A model generated the notes under the pieces. It made no database searches. It was not told the DNA's origin and saw only the letters and a list, made by a program, of their open reading frames with translations. Positions 1 to 9,227 of a DNA stretch of 64,000 nt are shown here, one piece after another; within the stretch, counting starts at the first letter, position 1; each line of letters opens with the position of its first letter. The DNA comes from Vulcanisaeta distributa JCM 11217 (GTDB lineage Archaea; Thermoproteota; Thermoprotei; Thermoproteales; Thermocladiaceae): the NCBI RefSeq assembly GCF_001316005.1, contig NZ_BBBJ01000006.1, positions 103,130-167,129 on the forward strand, read 5' to 3'. The position numbers and the translations under genes are program-made.

Positions 1-114
1 ATAATGCGTTTTAGGGAGCACGTGAGAGACCTCAAGCTCGTTGAGAAGTACTCAAACGGCAGGATTAAACCACCGCAAAAATCAACCATGAGGAGAATTA
101 ATTTTAATGGGTAA
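1..114 (+). CDS. C-terminal end of an unidentified protein (5' truncated)
   Basis: An open frame enters from the left edge and stops at a TAA at 112-114, leaving about 37 residues. The tail is charged and basic (RFREHVRDLKLVEKYS near its start) and carries no motif I recognise. An ATG at position 4 exists, but the frame is open to the window edge, so this is probably the end of a longer gene. No function can be given. Confidence 0.35.
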   Translation: MMRFREHVRDLKLVEKYSNGRIKPPQKSTMRRINFNG

Positions 115-161
115 TGCCGTGGCCGTCAATCACGAGTCAGAACCACCCCCCCTCATCTCCC

Positions 162-398
162 TCAAGGCCTCAACAGCGCCCCCCTTATGTACTCCTCCTC
201 CCTATCAGGAACCACAGCACCATAGATAGTCAAGGTCCTCCACTGAGTCCTAGTCGCATACACATACTCAGCAGGACCCACATAACAACGAGAACCATCA
301 CCATGATAAAACCTGAAATAAACCCTACCATTAGACCTAAACGAATGCACAGACCTAACAGGCCTACCACACCTCGGACAAACCAACAACCCACTCAT
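162..398 (-). CDS. small zinc-ribbon protein
   Basis: The product is about 78 residues and starts MSGLLVCPRCGRPVR. The CPRCG knuckle is followed by a segment rich in Arg, Tyr and Phe (VYFRFYHGDGSRCYVGPAEY), a layout seen in small crenarchaeal zinc-ribbon proteins of unknown role. The ATG at 398 is preferred over one six codons upstream because a TATA-like ttataaat at about 422-430 lies 25-30 bp before it, which fits a leaderless transcript. The C-terminus runs into a C6 tract at 178-183, so the last residues may be affected by a run-length change. DNA or RNA binding is a guess. Confidence 0.5.
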   Translation of the reverse strand: MSGLLVCPRCGRPVRSVHSFRSNGRVYFRFYHGDGSRCYVGPAEYVYATRTQWRTLTIYGAVVPDREEEYIRGALLRP

Positions 399-430
399 CA
401 GCAAACAAATACTCAACCAGGCTTATAAAT

Positions 431-725
431 TACTTTCACCATAACTAATACCTATTATATAAATAAAAACTTCATAATATAACAAAAATATAGCAATTAT
501 ACAACCAAATAAATACTAAACATCGCAAACCACAACCACAAAACATTACAACAACTATTTTCCTTCGCTAATTCGGCATATCATACTATTTTTCAATAAG
601 TCAAGCCATGGCAAAATTTGCCACGGAACGATTCAGGGAATAAATCTCTAAATTCTTTTTATGGTTTGTTTTCGTGGTTTGTGCGTTGTTTTTATATTGG
701 CGTTTGTTGTTTATTGTTGGTGTTT
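431..725. other. AT-rich intergenic region
   Basis: This gap between the divergent zinc-ribbon gene and the mannosidase remnant is strongly AT-rich. I see no conserved coding frame, RNA gene or repeat in it. The left boundary of the mannosidase is uncertain, so the gap could be shorter. Confidence 0.4.
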
Positions 726-3673
726 ATGGGTTTTAATTTGAGGGATGTTGGTGGTGTTAGGACTAAGTTGTTTTATCTTGAATCTGCTTCCGTGATGGGT
801 GTTGATGCTGTGAATCTTGAGGCTTGTGGTGGTGCTCTCTGTGGTTCTGTCGTGGTTAGGGGATTTTGGTGAGCCTTGGTTTTTCGTGGATGTTGTTGGT
901 GAGGGTACCCTGAGGTTGATGATCTTCAATTCGCGGTTTTTAACTACGGTGATGAGGGTGAGAGTAGGTGGGTTAGGGCGTCCCCCCCAGGTAGGCACTC
1001 CCTGTCGCTTATTTTGTCCCCCCCTGTTAGGATGTTTGGTGAGCGTAGGGTGAGCTTCAACGGAATGTACGTTGTTTATAGGGAGCCTTCACTGTTCAAC
1101 TTTGTACTGAGGGCTAAGTTGCTGCTTGATGTTGCTGAGGCCTTCGAGGACTTAAGAACCGACTACCTTAAGGTGCTTAATGAGGCCCTTGACGTGGTTC
1201 CCCCCCTGGACTCCGTGGCCAATTGGCAATTGGAGTTTGCGGTTAGAGCGCATATTGTTGAGCCTCCCGGCTTCGTTAGGGCATTATTTAATTATTACGA
1301 TGTTAAGGAATTGACGCACCTGAGGCCGCCGGACTTCAACGAGCTTGGTAGGGCTGCTAAGGAGGGTTTGAGGGTCCTTGAGGAGGGTATTGAGGAGTTG
1401 AGGGTTAGGAGGGGCCATAGGGGGCGTTGTGTATGTGGCGGGCCATGCGCACATTGATCTTGGTTGGCTGTGGAGTAGGGACGTGACTAGGGAAAAGGTT
1501 AGGAGGACGATCATCAATGTCCTATCACTGCTCCAGTCCTACCCAGAGCTTACGTTTCTGGTGTCAAACATGGCTTACTTGAGGTGGCTTAGTGAGGATA
1601 GGGATTTGTGGGCTAGGGTTAGGGAGGCCGTTAGGGCTGGTAGGATAGTGCCCGTGGGCGGTATGTGGGTTGAGAGTGATGCTAATCTGCCTGGTGGTGA
1701 GTCTTTGGTTAGGCAGTTCCTCTATGGGCAGAGGTTCCTCCTCAGGGAGTTTGGGTTTACGACAGAGATTGGTTGGTTGCCCGACACCTTTGGATTCCCT
1801 GCTTCATTACCGCAAATACTCAGGAAGGCGGGGATTAGGGTGTTCTTTGAGCATAAGATGTATTGGAACACGGTTAATAGGTTTCCATACTCAGTGTTCC
1901 TGTGGGAGGGTATTGATGGCTCGGTGATACCCACAATTAACTACGCAACCTACGGCGCTGACCTAACGCCTAGGCAAATAGCCAGGGCTTGGTCAGACCA
2001 CACAAGCCCCCCCGAATTACCTGCCTTCCTACCCTTCGGTAAGGGCGATGGTGGTGGGGGGACCAACGTGGTTAATGCTCGAGAGGTACAGGTGTATAGG
2101 GACTTACCCGGCATGCAAGGCTCGTAATGGGCAATCTAAGGGATTTAGTTAATGAGGTTGTTAAGGACAACTCATTACCGAGGTGGAGGGGGGGTGAGCT
2201 GTACCTTGAGATTCACAGGGGGGGGTCTACACTAACGGCATAAGGCTCAAGCAGTTGGTTAGGGCCCTTGAGAATAGGCTTAGGGAACTGGAGACCTTCA
2301 GCGTAATCGCCGGCGTCAGGAGGAGTTATGAGGAGCTTTGGTACCCACTACTCGAGGCTGAGTACCACGACCCAATGGGGGCCACATCGACTAAGGCAGT
2401 CTATGAGGAGGTAATTAACGAACTTGAGGATGACCTGAGAAGGGCCGGTGAGGAGTTAATGAGTGTGCTAAGGAAGGCCCTTGCACGGGCCACTTCGTAA
2501 CAATAGTAAACCCACTACCCTGGGCTCGAAGGGAGTTGGTAATGGTTAAGGAGGAACTGAGCGGTGTACCAACACAGAGAGTTAACAATGGTTACCTAGC
2601 ACTAATTGAGGTCCCCCCCGCACTTGGTTGGAGGTCCTTTGAGAAAGGCGCGGGGGGTTCCTCAGGCGATGTTACTGTTGGTAGTAATTTTGTTGAGAAT
2701 TCCGTGGTTAGGGTTGTCTTCGATGGTTCATTGAGGATCTACGACAAGGAGGCTGGTAGGTGGGCCGTTGAGGACGGATACCTAATGGCCTGTGAGGACA
2801 TGCCCAGTAAGTGGGATGGTTGGGACATAGATGCCTACTATAGGAGGGTTTGTAGGAGGTTGGAACCTACGGGCTTCAACATCGTGGAGAGTGGGCCATT
2901 GAGGGGATGCATTGAGGTTAATTATGTGTTTAGGGAGTCGAGTATTAGGCAGAGGATTTGCTTGAGCGCCTTCAGTAGGCGTGTTGATGTGGAGAATGAG
3001 GTTGATTGGAGGGAGAGGTTAACACTGCTCAAGGCGTTTATAGACTGGCATATTCGGGCAAAACGCATCCTTTGAGATACCCTATGGAGTGATTAATAGG
3101 CCAACGAGGCCCAGCAATACCTGGGAGGTGGCTAAGTTCGAGGTACCTGCCCTGCGCTGGGTCGATGTTTGGGACCCGGATTACGGCATTGCCATACTCA
3201 ATGATGGTAGGCAGGGCTACTCGGTGGAGGAGAATACCGTGGCAATAACACTGCTCAGGTCGCCCATTTACCCAAACCCATTCCTGGACTACGGCCATAA
3301 CAAGTTCACCTACGCCATATACCCACACCCAAGTGATTGGAGGACTGCTCAAGTGCCCAGGAGGGCCTATGAATTCAATCAACCGCTAATCGTTGTTGAG
3401 GATACGGCAGGCGGCGACTCCTCATTCCTCGAAATTACGAACCCAGCAATAATGCTCGAAGCCCTTAAGTGGGGGGGTGAGGACTCGGGAATTGCCCTGA
3501 GGCTTTACGAGACCTACGGGGGGGTGAATGCGTGCACCGAGATCAAGGGCCTCATCAGGGGGGGTGAGGGCATCGAGACGGACCTCCTCGAGCTAAATAA
3601 TTACGGCAATGCAAATTTAGGCAGCCTATGCTTCAAGCCCTTCGAGATAAAGACGATACTCATCAAGTCATGA
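726..3673 (+). pseudogene. GH38 alpha-mannosidase, multiply frameshifted
   Basis: Six or more consecutive open segments in changing frames together spell one glycoside hydrolase family 38 alpha-mannosidase of about 980 residues, the usual archaeal length. Family landmarks are clear: the zinc-binding GHAHIDLGWLW block near 1440-1475, the nucleophile block WLPDTFGFPAS near 1775-1805, and the HRG.YT region near 2215. The frame changes near 865, 903, 1420, 2120, in a G8 run at 2218-2225, near 2495 and near 3058. Some breaks lie in homopolymers and some do not. The real enzyme trims terminal alpha-mannose from glycans or glycoproteins. As written no functional chain can be made. The start at 726 is the earliest plausible ATG. 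Confidence 0.85.
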
Positions 3674-3890
3674 CGTGGCCGGGCTAATGAATAGCACCGT
3701 GTCACCCCTAATAATCATCAAGCCACTCTTAACACCACCCTTCGGATTAATCTCCTCCGTATTCGTAAGCAGCAGGTTAAGGTGCTGATCATAACCAACG
3801 AGGACACCCCCTAATCTCGGTACCATTCCTAAGCTTCACCAGAATCACCTTATTCAAACTCTTCTGCAACTCCTCATTAACAATCTCCAT
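3668..3890 (-). CDS. host LSm (Sm-like archaeal) protein, frameshifted
   Basis: The reading begins MEIVNEELQKSLNKVILVKL and, after one frame change at the C5 run 3807-3811 (G5 on the coding strand), continues as GVLVGYDQHLNLLL and ends in IIRGDTVLFISP. These are the Sm1 (G..VGYDQHLN) and Sm2 (IRGDTVLFI) motifs of archaeal LSm/SmAP, which form heptameric RNA-binding rings. Total length would be about 74 residues, normal for the family. Restoring the frame needs four or seven G instead of five. A TATA-like ttttaaaac lies just upstream. The gene lies immediately outside the left end of the integrated element, and its stop overlaps the mannosidase stop. It is either a pseudogene or a run-length error. 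Confidence 0.7.
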
Positions 3891-4079
3891 ACAGCGAGGC
3901 ATCGAGTTTTAAAACCCAAACCATATTTTAAAGGTTAATCTCCACAAAACACCCACGGAAAGGCCATACAATAAAATACCGATATACACAAGAAGAAACT
4001 AAACCAAAACCTTCACATGAATGAAGTAAATAAGGCACGTAAACGCTTACGATTACGGACTAGGAATCAATACTCTAAT

Positions 4080-4127
4080 GGGGCCGGGGGGGCCGGGATT
4101 TGAACCCGGGTTCACGGGCTCCACAGG
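4080..4127 (-). repeat. attL: displaced 3' fragment of tRNA-His
   Basis: This is the T-arm and acceptor 3' strand of tRNA-His plus the anticodon-loop end, up to ctccacagg, without any 5' half. It matches 26181-26229 except for homopolymer lengths: here the runs are G4 and G7, at the right end G8 and G8. It marks the left end of the element. Confidence 0.85.
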
Positions 4128-4160
4128 TCTTAATCACGTAACTGATTAACCGAGCAAAAA

Positions 4161-4204
4161 CGTAACCGCAAAACCACGAACGAGTGATGCAAAACACCCA
4201 GGAA
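4161..4204. promoter_or_regulatory. candidate integrase arm/operator sites near attL
   Basis: Just inside attL, gtaaccgcaaaaccacg (from 4162) resembles two sites just inside attR (gtaaccggtcaccg at 26111 and gtaaccgaccacgg at 26133). A few bases on, gtgatgcaaaacacccagg resembles the palindromic site before the integrase gene (gtgatgcatcacccagg, 26076-). Matching sites inside both ends are what arm-type recombinase or excisionase binding would look like. The similarity is visible; the role is inferred. Confidence 0.35.
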
Positions 4205-4254
4205 CAATGAGGAGTTGGGTGATTTTGAGCGAGAAATGAGGCAAGCGTGATTGG

Positions 4255-4479
4255 TCACGGCTTGAGGAGTTCATCAGGTATTTCAAGTGTCACCTTGATC
4301 TTCTTGCCTTCGAGCTTCTCGAGGTCGATGCCGAGGGATTTTGGGAGCGATATGTAGTAAGTCGTGTATCTCTTGCCACGGCTCGTTGATACCCTACCCC
4401 CCCTGACCTCTGCGAGGAATGTTATTTGCATACCAGTGAATAGTGCGGTTCTGGGGTTTTTAACTGTTTCGTTTGCCAT
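4255..4479 (-). CDS. AbrB-like swapped-hairpin DNA-binding protein
   Basis: The product is 74 residues starting MANETVKNPR. Its C-terminal half, TTYYISLPKSLGIDLEKLEG followed by KKIKVTLEIPDEL, has the beta-alpha-beta rhythm and the ISLPKSL motif of AbrB/SpoVT regulators, which are common in archaeal viruses and plasmids. A longer in-frame reading upstream exists but overlaps the divergent gene. ATG 4479 is chosen because a TATA box at 4499-4508 lies at leaderless distance. It probably regulates the divergent operon that starts at 4533. Confidence 0.65.
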   Translation of the reverse strand: MANETVKNPRTALFTGMQITFLAEVRGGRVSTSRGKRYTTYYISLPKSLGIDLEKLEGKKIKVTLEIPDELLKP

Positions 4480-4498
4480 CAGTGCATAATCAGCAAAA

Positions 4499-4510
4499 AG
4501 CTTATAAACT
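4499..4510. promoter_or_regulatory. shared bidirectional TATA element
   Basis: The partly palindromic agcttataaact reads as a TATA box on both strands. It sits about 25 bp before ATG 4479 (minus) and about 28 bp before ATG 4533 (plus), so one element probably drives the AbrB gene and the left operon as leaderless transcripts. The AbrB product is the obvious candidate regulator. Confidence 0.5.
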
Positions 4511-4532
4511 GGCAGTGCACTGAATAATCGGT

Positions 4533-4902
4533 ATGCAGGGGGGGCAAAACCAGAACAGGGCTTCCCTGGGGGGGCTTGAGAAGGAGCCCCCAGGGGGGGC
4601 AAATCCAAGTCCCGAAGCTCAGGATTAGGGCTTTCCGTGGGAACGTAAACATCCTGGCTAAAGTCGGCAGCAGGTGGGTGAGGATATGCAGGGCTGATTA
4701 CTGGTTTGACTATGAGATGTTTAGGAAGTTGAGTGAGTACGCAGAGCGTAATGGCAGGCAGAGGGCGATGTTTGTGTACGGCTCGAGGTACCCAGCCATC
4801 TACTACGAGGTTGAGGTCACTGTTGAGGAGCTGGGCAAGATCCTGGGTGAAAGCGAGATCAAAAAGATCGCACAAGGCTTGATGAGGGTGATCAAGGCAT
4901 GA
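4533..4902 (+). CDS. small element protein, probable frame break in N-terminal part
   Basis: The main frame encodes about 95 recognisable residues (QVPKLRIRAFRGNVNILAKV to QGLMRVIKA). No family is recognised. The promoter-proximal ATG at 4533 starts MQGGQNQNRASLGGLEKEPP in another frame, which joins smoothly to the main frame if the G7 run at 4593-4599 were six or nine long. The gene overlaps the next by ATGA. Without the correction, translation would need an internal start near 4576. Confidence 0.5.
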
Positions 4903-5261
4903 GCCTCAAGGACGCAATAAAACCAATTAATTCCTATAATAAAATTAGTAATAACTGCATCAACATCACAAGGAACTACGGAGACTGGGAAATTGAACTC
5001 GACGTATGCATAGATGAAACGTTAAGGAGGCTAAACGATCGCGGAACCTCCGAAAGTTTAACGAGCCAAGTGTCGACCCAGGTGATAATCCAGGAGACAA
5101 TACAGGAGAAACTACTGTCGGTTGCAGACGTACTCGTCATCCACGAGCAACATGAAACAAAAAACACAGCCAACGCAATAAACACTGAACTTCTTACCAC
5201 GAATCAAGAAAAACCGGAGTTAGACCGTGAAACAGTTGGGGGGAAAACTGTTTCACGGTGA
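4899..5261 (+). CDS. hypothetical element protein
   Basis: The product is 120 residues, hydrophilic, with many Thr, Gln and Glu and no motif I recognise. Its start overlaps the preceding stop in an ATGA, so the two genes are translationally coupled. The last 12 codons and the stop lie inside a perfect 14-bp inverted repeat (5224-5259), so the end of the gene doubles as a strong hairpin. Confidence 0.5.
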   Translation: MSLKDAIKPINSYNKISNNCINITRNYGDWEIELDVCIDETLRRLNDRGTSESLTSQVSTQVIIQETIQEKLLSVADVLVIHEQHETKNTANAINTELLTTNQEKPELDRETVGGKTVSR

Positions 5262-5287
5262 TGAACCCCCCCCACGAGGGGGGGGTC
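5224..5287. terminator. two tandem stem-loops at gene end
   Basis: The first stem is ACCGTGAAACAGTT (5224-5237) with its exact complement at 5246-5259 and an eight-base G-rich loop. The second is C8 (5266-5273), acga, then G8 (5278-5285). The placement at the 3' end of a gene fits an RNA-stability or termination structure, but archaeal terminators are usually U-tracts, so a replication or cruciform role is also possible. Confidence 0.4.
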
Positions 5288-5302
5288 AAACATTATTAAT
5301 TT

Positions 5303-5785
5303 TTGAACGATAGTCTTAAGAACCGGTCAAGACAAAATTCAGTGACCCGGTATGGGGGGGGTCAGCACTCAAACTCAGTCAAGGCCCACCCACGGGGATA
5401 TTTAACATCACTCACTCCGCAGTTTATACAGAACTTTTTAAATGTATCAGTTGGGCTGCCGACGGTTGTCTACGCTCACGTTATAAAGAATCAACGTTCC
5501 CTGGCCTTCTCGATAACCAGGGGAGAGGCGGAGAAATTGAGGAAGGTTGGTTATGTCGATAGGATGATGGTGCTCGTTAGGGAGATGGGGACAGGTATTA
5601 CCTTTCAAGGCACGTTGAGGAACAAGTTCAATGCCTATGTGATCAGGATTCCTGTTAGACTCTCGAATTTCTTCATTCACGGCTCGACGGTGATAATCAC
5701 AATAATACCCATTGCCGTGAAGGAAAACCAGCGTCCTAGTGCAAGGGCCCCCAGTGAGAGAGACCCAGAGGGTGATCCACAATGA
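5303..5785 (+). CDS. AbrB-like or related regulator, start uncertain
   Basis: The open frame gives up to 160 residues. The conserved-looking part is the second half: VIKNQRSLAFSITRGEAEKL, then NAYVIRIPVRLSNFFIHG and TVIITIIPI, which has the same strand-helix-strand rhythm as the AbrB-like protein at 4255-4479. The first 40 residues are low complexity and cross a G8 run (5355-5362). TATA-like stretches occur inside the frame at about 5397 and 5435, so the true start is probably downstream. It overlaps the next gene by ATGA. Confidence 0.5.
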   Translation: MNDSLKNRSRQNSVTRYGGGQHSNSVKAHPRGYLTSLTPQFIQNFLNVSVGLPTVVYAHVIKNQRSLAFSITRGEAEKLRKVGYVDRMMVLVREMGTGITFQGTLRNKFNAYVIRIPVRLSNFFIHGSTVIITIIPIAVKENQRPSARAPSERDPEGDPQ

Positions 5786-6147
5786 AGGAGCCAGTACTGC
5801 TTTTTAGAGTTTCCCGTTCAAGAAACAATAAGGTCATACTAGGTCTATACATACTGCTGCGCGAGGCTAAAGGGAACGTTGTTGTTTACCCAGGCAAGAT
5901 CGCTCGAGTTACCGCAAAAATGGGCTACGATAGCCCATTCAAATACGTCAGGCCGGCAGCGAGACTGTTGGGTAATCTTGAAAAGCTGGAGTTGATCGAG
6001 CCTTTCAATTTCACGAGGGCAAGGACCTCCCGAATATGGGTTATCTCGTTCAATTCACCATTGATGGCCATGGCTCGTTCAATGACTGCCGAGGAGTTTG
6101 TTGAGAAACTGAATGAACTAATTAAGGAGGGTGGTGGTCACGCCTGA
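5782..6147 (+). CDS. winged-helix-like element protein
   Basis: The product is 121 residues starting MKEPVLLFRVSRS. The segment VILGLYILLREAKGNVVVYP, followed by a second helix-rich part with KYVRPAARLLGNLEKLELIE, resembles a winged-helix layout in which the last helix recognises DNA. This is pattern reading, not a firm family match. It is coupled to its upstream neighbour by an ATGA overlap and belongs to the left operon leading to the replication gene. Confidence 0.5.
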   Translation: MKEPVLLFRVSRSRNNKVILGLYILLREAKGNVVVYPGKIARVTAKMGYDSPFKYVRPAARLLGNLEKLELIEPFNFTRARTSRIWVISFNSPLMAMARSMTAEEFVEKLNELIKEGGGHA

Positions 6148-6244
6148 CTCGAAACTTATGACAATGGCCAAGTCGATGAGCCAGGGCGAATTCGTGAGGG
6201 AATTGACCAAAATAATCGAGGTGATTGGGCATGACGGCCGTTAG
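6131..6244 (+). CDS. possible 37-residue leader peptide gene
   Basis: A short frame with GTG starts at 6131 or 6134, or ATG at 6158, runs to a TAG at 6242-6244 and bridges the otherwise empty stretch between two operon genes. It follows an aaggagg ribosome-binding sequence and overlaps the replication gene by 14 bp. Its peptide contains MAKSMSQGEFVRELTKIIEV, which echoes the end of the preceding protein (MARSMTAEEFVEKLNELIKE), so it may be a duplicated tail. Confidence 0.35.
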   Translation: MVVTPDSKLMTMAKSMSQGEFVRELTKIIEVIGHDGR

Positions 6245-8702
6245 GGCAATTGGCCTCAGCATTGAGGAGACGGCTAGGTTACTGGTTCATGCTGGGTATA
6301 ACGTCATCTTCGTTAATGAGTCAAAGATGCCAATCGGTATTGAGGAATACGCCAAGTACTATGACGAGCACATGACTGAGGACTTCATAAACGAGTACGT
6401 GAAGAAGGCATTGAGGAGGGCTAAGGGCATTGCACTGCTTGGCAACATCAACCCGTGGTTCCCCCCCGATAAGAGGCTCGTGATTATTGACGTGGATAAC
6501 CCATGGACTTGGGATGATGTTAAGCAGAGACTGCCGCAGGAGCTGGCGAATAAGATTGAGGGCTCGTGGAAGTGGCTCACTGGTCCGAGGTGCCCAATTG
6601 ACAGGGATAAGCACGGCATTAAATGCGATGGTGAGGTGTGCACGCATGAAATGGGTAATGAGCCACACTCATTCAAGCTGCCTGAGGCTAGGCGTGGCTT
6701 GGCTTACGCTGTTTTAGTTCCAGGCAACTGCGTTGGTCTTAGCGAGGGAACTAAGAAGTTGATGGGTGGAGACATCGAGCTCAGGCTCAGGGGGGGTTAT
6801 GAACTCATTCCACCTAGCCTTCACCCAAGCGGCATTAACTACGAGTGGAGTAATCCAGCGATTGTAAATGGCTTGGTCGTGCCACCGAGTGAGTTGACTT
6901 GCGATGAGTGGAGGACGCTCCTAAACGCCCTGGGCTATGGAAAGGAGTCGAAGCAGCAGGAGGTTACTCAGCAAACTGGTGGCCTCGGCACTAGGAGGTG
7001 CCGTGAGGAGGTGATTATTCCAGAGGACAGGATTGCTCAGGCTGTGCAAATGTTCAAGGACGTCTATGTACCCAATTTCAGAGACCACATGCTCTTCGGC
7101 ATCCTCGGCATGCTTTGGTGGAGGTGCGTCAGCTATGAATCGGCCAGGAAATTCGTTGACATGCTCACCACATGGGCCCAGCAGCAGTACCCAGATGAAA
7201 ACGTCAAGAAGGACTACTACATTCTGGACTGGGTTTATGGCAGGGCAGGTGGTTCTGACGAGGATAAGCGCAGGTGGGGGGGTAAGCCAAAGTTTTACGA
7301 GCATTTAATCGAGCTTTTCAAGTCAAGGGGGGGCTTGAGTGAGGAGGAGGCCATTGCAAAGGCCGAGGCATTCATAGGTGAGTTATTGAATGCCCTGGGC
7401 ATTAGCTCGGGTGTTAGGAGGCCGCTGGCGTGTGAGGGTGCCTCATTCACGGCGTGTCTGAAGAGAATCGTGAGGTACGACGGGAATGTGAGAGTCGACT
7501 GTAAGGTCAGCATTTGCGGAATCGAGAATGATGACCACATCGAGGTGAAGAAGGTTACGCACAATGAGGACTTCGACGTGGAGGAGATTCTTTGCACACT
7601 GCCGAAGACCATTGTGTGGTTCAACGAGAAGTTCACGGGTAACGCCTACATAGTCTTCGTTGATAAGCGTGGCAGGATTCACATAGTTGATGATGTTAAT
7701 AACCTAGTTAATGAATTAAGGAATTCTGGCTACATAATCGAGAGGCTGAGTAATGAGGTTCAGCAGGCAATCGAGAAGATGATGATTAAGGAGGAGGGCT
7801 ACCTAACCCCCCCTGGCATTACTGAGGATGGCGTCATAGACCCAACCCTCAGGCTGGCTGAATTGCTCGGGCTTGATAAGTCCAGGCTAAAGCCCCCCCT
7901 TGACCTCAATGACTACGGCATTGAGTCGTTAGCCGTGATTCACGACTTCATAATGAGCCACTACCCAGGCAATAATAAGTGGCGTGCCCTGGCCAACGTC
8001 GCCTTTGTCCTCGGGAAGATTGTCAGCCCGTACGTTAGGAAGTTCAATAGGACGTTCATAGACTCATTGATTTGGAACTATGGCCGTGGTGGTGAGGGTA
8101 AGACATCACTCGTGGAGTACATCATGATGCCACTCCTGGGCATCACGGATGAGTTCAACGAGATGTACTTCGTAGTACTTAAGGGTAGCGTGAGGACTTA
8201 CCAGCAATTCCGCAATCTAATTAGCCTAAACAGGCTGCCTCTAATACTAGATGAGCAGACCGAGAAGGAGCTAACTAGCAATGAGGAGTTCATTATTGAG
8301 GCAACGATTGGCTTCGGCATTATCGGCGTCCACGCCGCTAGGTACGGCCCTGGAATCGGCGCATTCTTCAGGAGTAATAGGGGGGGCATCATAGTCTTCA
8401 CAAATGTGCAATTCAGCAAATTCCTGAGGAAGGTTCAAGCCCGTGCCACTGAATTCGCCTTTGCCAGGCGTGTCGTAACGATTAATTGGGAACACGAGCC
8501 ACTGAACGCTAGCACCGATGAGTTGATCGACCTAGCGAGTAGGGTCAAGCCGATATACGGGGGGGCAATAAACAGGGTGTGGCCTAAGTACAGGGATGAG
8601 CTCATTAAGTCCAGGGATATTTACGAGCTCTCGAAGAAGCTACTCCTGGCGCTAGGCAGGGAATACGCAATGGGTGATGAGGGGGCTGGGCAAAGTCATT
8701 GA
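6231..8702 (+). CDS. PrimPol-helicase replication protein
   Basis: The product is about 823 residues. The N-terminal part has archaeo-eukaryotic primase features: LVIIDVDNPW (metal-binding D.D at about residues 87-89) and, near 6770-6850, DIELRLRGGYELIPPSLHPS, the second conserved block of bifunctional primase-polymerases. A Cys-rich insert (CPIDRDKHGIKCDGEVCTHE, about residues 121-140) may bind zinc. The C-terminal part is a hexameric-type helicase: Walker A GRGGEGKTS near residue 620, Walker B LILDEQ near 670, and an Arg-rich ARRVVTINWEHE near the sensor. This is the plan of plasmid pRN1-type Rep proteins. ATG 6231 is preferred over an upstream TTG. It contains many G7/C7 runs, all in frame. 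Confidence 0.85.
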   Translation: MTAVRAIGLSIEETARLLVHAGYNVIFVNESKMPIGIEEYAKYYDEHMTEDFINEYVKKALRRAKGIALLGNINPWFPPDKRLVIIDVDNPWTWDDVKQRLPQELANKIEGSWKWLTGPRCPIDRDKHGIKCDGEVCTHEMGNEPHSFKLPEARRGLAYAVLVPGNCVGLSEGTKKLMGGDIELRLRGGYELIPPSLHPSGINYEWSNPAIVNGLVVPPSELTCDEWRTLLNALGYGKESKQQEVTQQTGGLGTRRCREEVIIPEDRIAQAVQMFKDVYVPNFRDHMLFGILGMLWWRCVSYESARKFVDMLTTWAQQQYPDENVKKDYYILDWVYGRAGGSDEDKRRWGGKPKFYEHLIELFKSRGGLSEEEAIAKAEAFIGELLNALGISSGVRRPLACEGASFTACLKRIVRYDGNVRVDCKVSICGIENDDHIEVKKVTHNEDFDVEEILCTLPKTIVWFNEKFTGNAYIVFVDKRGRIHIVDDVNNLVNELRNSGYIIERLSNEVQQAIEKMMIKEEGYLTPPGITEDGVIDPTLRLAELLGLDKSRLKPPLDLNDYGIESLAVIHDFIMSHYPGNNKWRALANVAFVLGKIVSPYVRKFNRTFIDSLIWNYGRGGEGKTSLVEYIMMPLLGITDEFNEMYFVVLKGSVRTYQQFRNLISLNRLPLILDEQTEKELTSNEEFIIEATIGFGIIGVHAARYGPGIGAFFRSNRGGIIVFTNVQFSKFLRKVQARATEFAFARRVVTINWEHEPLNASTDELIDLASRVKPIYGGAINRVWPKYRDELIKSRDIYELSKKLLLALGREYAMGDEGAGQSH

Positions 8703-9227
8703 GGATTACATAAAGGCCCTGGACTTTGTGCTTCAGGAGTACGAGGGTGAGAAGCCCCCCCAGTTATTGAGGAGTGATGAGGAGGAGTTTAGGGATGCAG
8801 CATATGAATTCGCCAGGGGCCTTGGCATTCAGATAAGGACGTGGATGGACGTGGTTGATGCATTGCTAAACAATCTATCGAGTGGCATCGAGCTTCATAA
8901 TGCCAAGTACTCGAATGAGGTGATTGAGATACAGGACAGGGTGCTTAAGCTGCTTGGTGTTGGGCCGAATGAGGATTTTGTCAAGAGCCCCCCCAAGGTG
9001 CCTAACTCAATAGCCAGGGCTTTGCAGGAGGGTAAGGTCAAGGTCTACGTTAAGCCATACGCCTTAGGCGTAGTGCAGGAGGAAGGCGCAAGTGGTTGGG
9101 CAAGGAGGGCACGCCATACAAAGGCACTAGGTACTACGTCCTTGACCTGGACGAATTCATAAGAATCTTCTACGAAGCAACCGAGGAGTCCACGAAAGAG
9201 AGTGAGAAGCAGAAAGAGAGCTCTTAA
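8677..9227 (+). CDS. hypothetical protein coupled to the replication gene, one frame break
   Basis: The gene starts inside the end of the PrimPol gene (ATG 8677, 26 bp overlap). The chain begins MRGLGKVIEDYIKALDFVLQ, is helical and acidic, and after a frame change near 9095 continues as GKEGTPYKGTRYYVLDLDEF to a Lys/Glu-rich tail ending at TAA 9225-9227. The alternative frame after 9095 gives unnatural sequence, which is why I place a break there. The position suggests an accessory replication protein; no family is recognised. Confidence 0.5.

Noticed and set aside
711..998. A minus-strand open frame of 95 residues opposite the mannosidase
   Set aside because: It is low-complexity Thr/Ser/Asn sequence, the mirror of Val/Gly-rich mannosidase coding. 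The plus-strand reading has family motifs.
2218..2225. Programmed ribosomal frameshifting at G/C runs
   Set aside because: Breaks occur at many sites with different needed directions and also outside runs. Programmed shifting would need a consistent signal, so error or decay is more likely.
4080..4127. A second tRNA gene
   Set aside because: It has only the T-arm and acceptor 3' strand, without D-arm or anticodon stem. It is the displaced att fragment.
4255..4875. A 206-residue minus-strand reading
   Set aside because: Only its last 74 codons look like a protein (AbrB-like). The upstream part is the reverse of the plus-strand gene at 4533-4902, and the TATA box supports the internal start at 4479.
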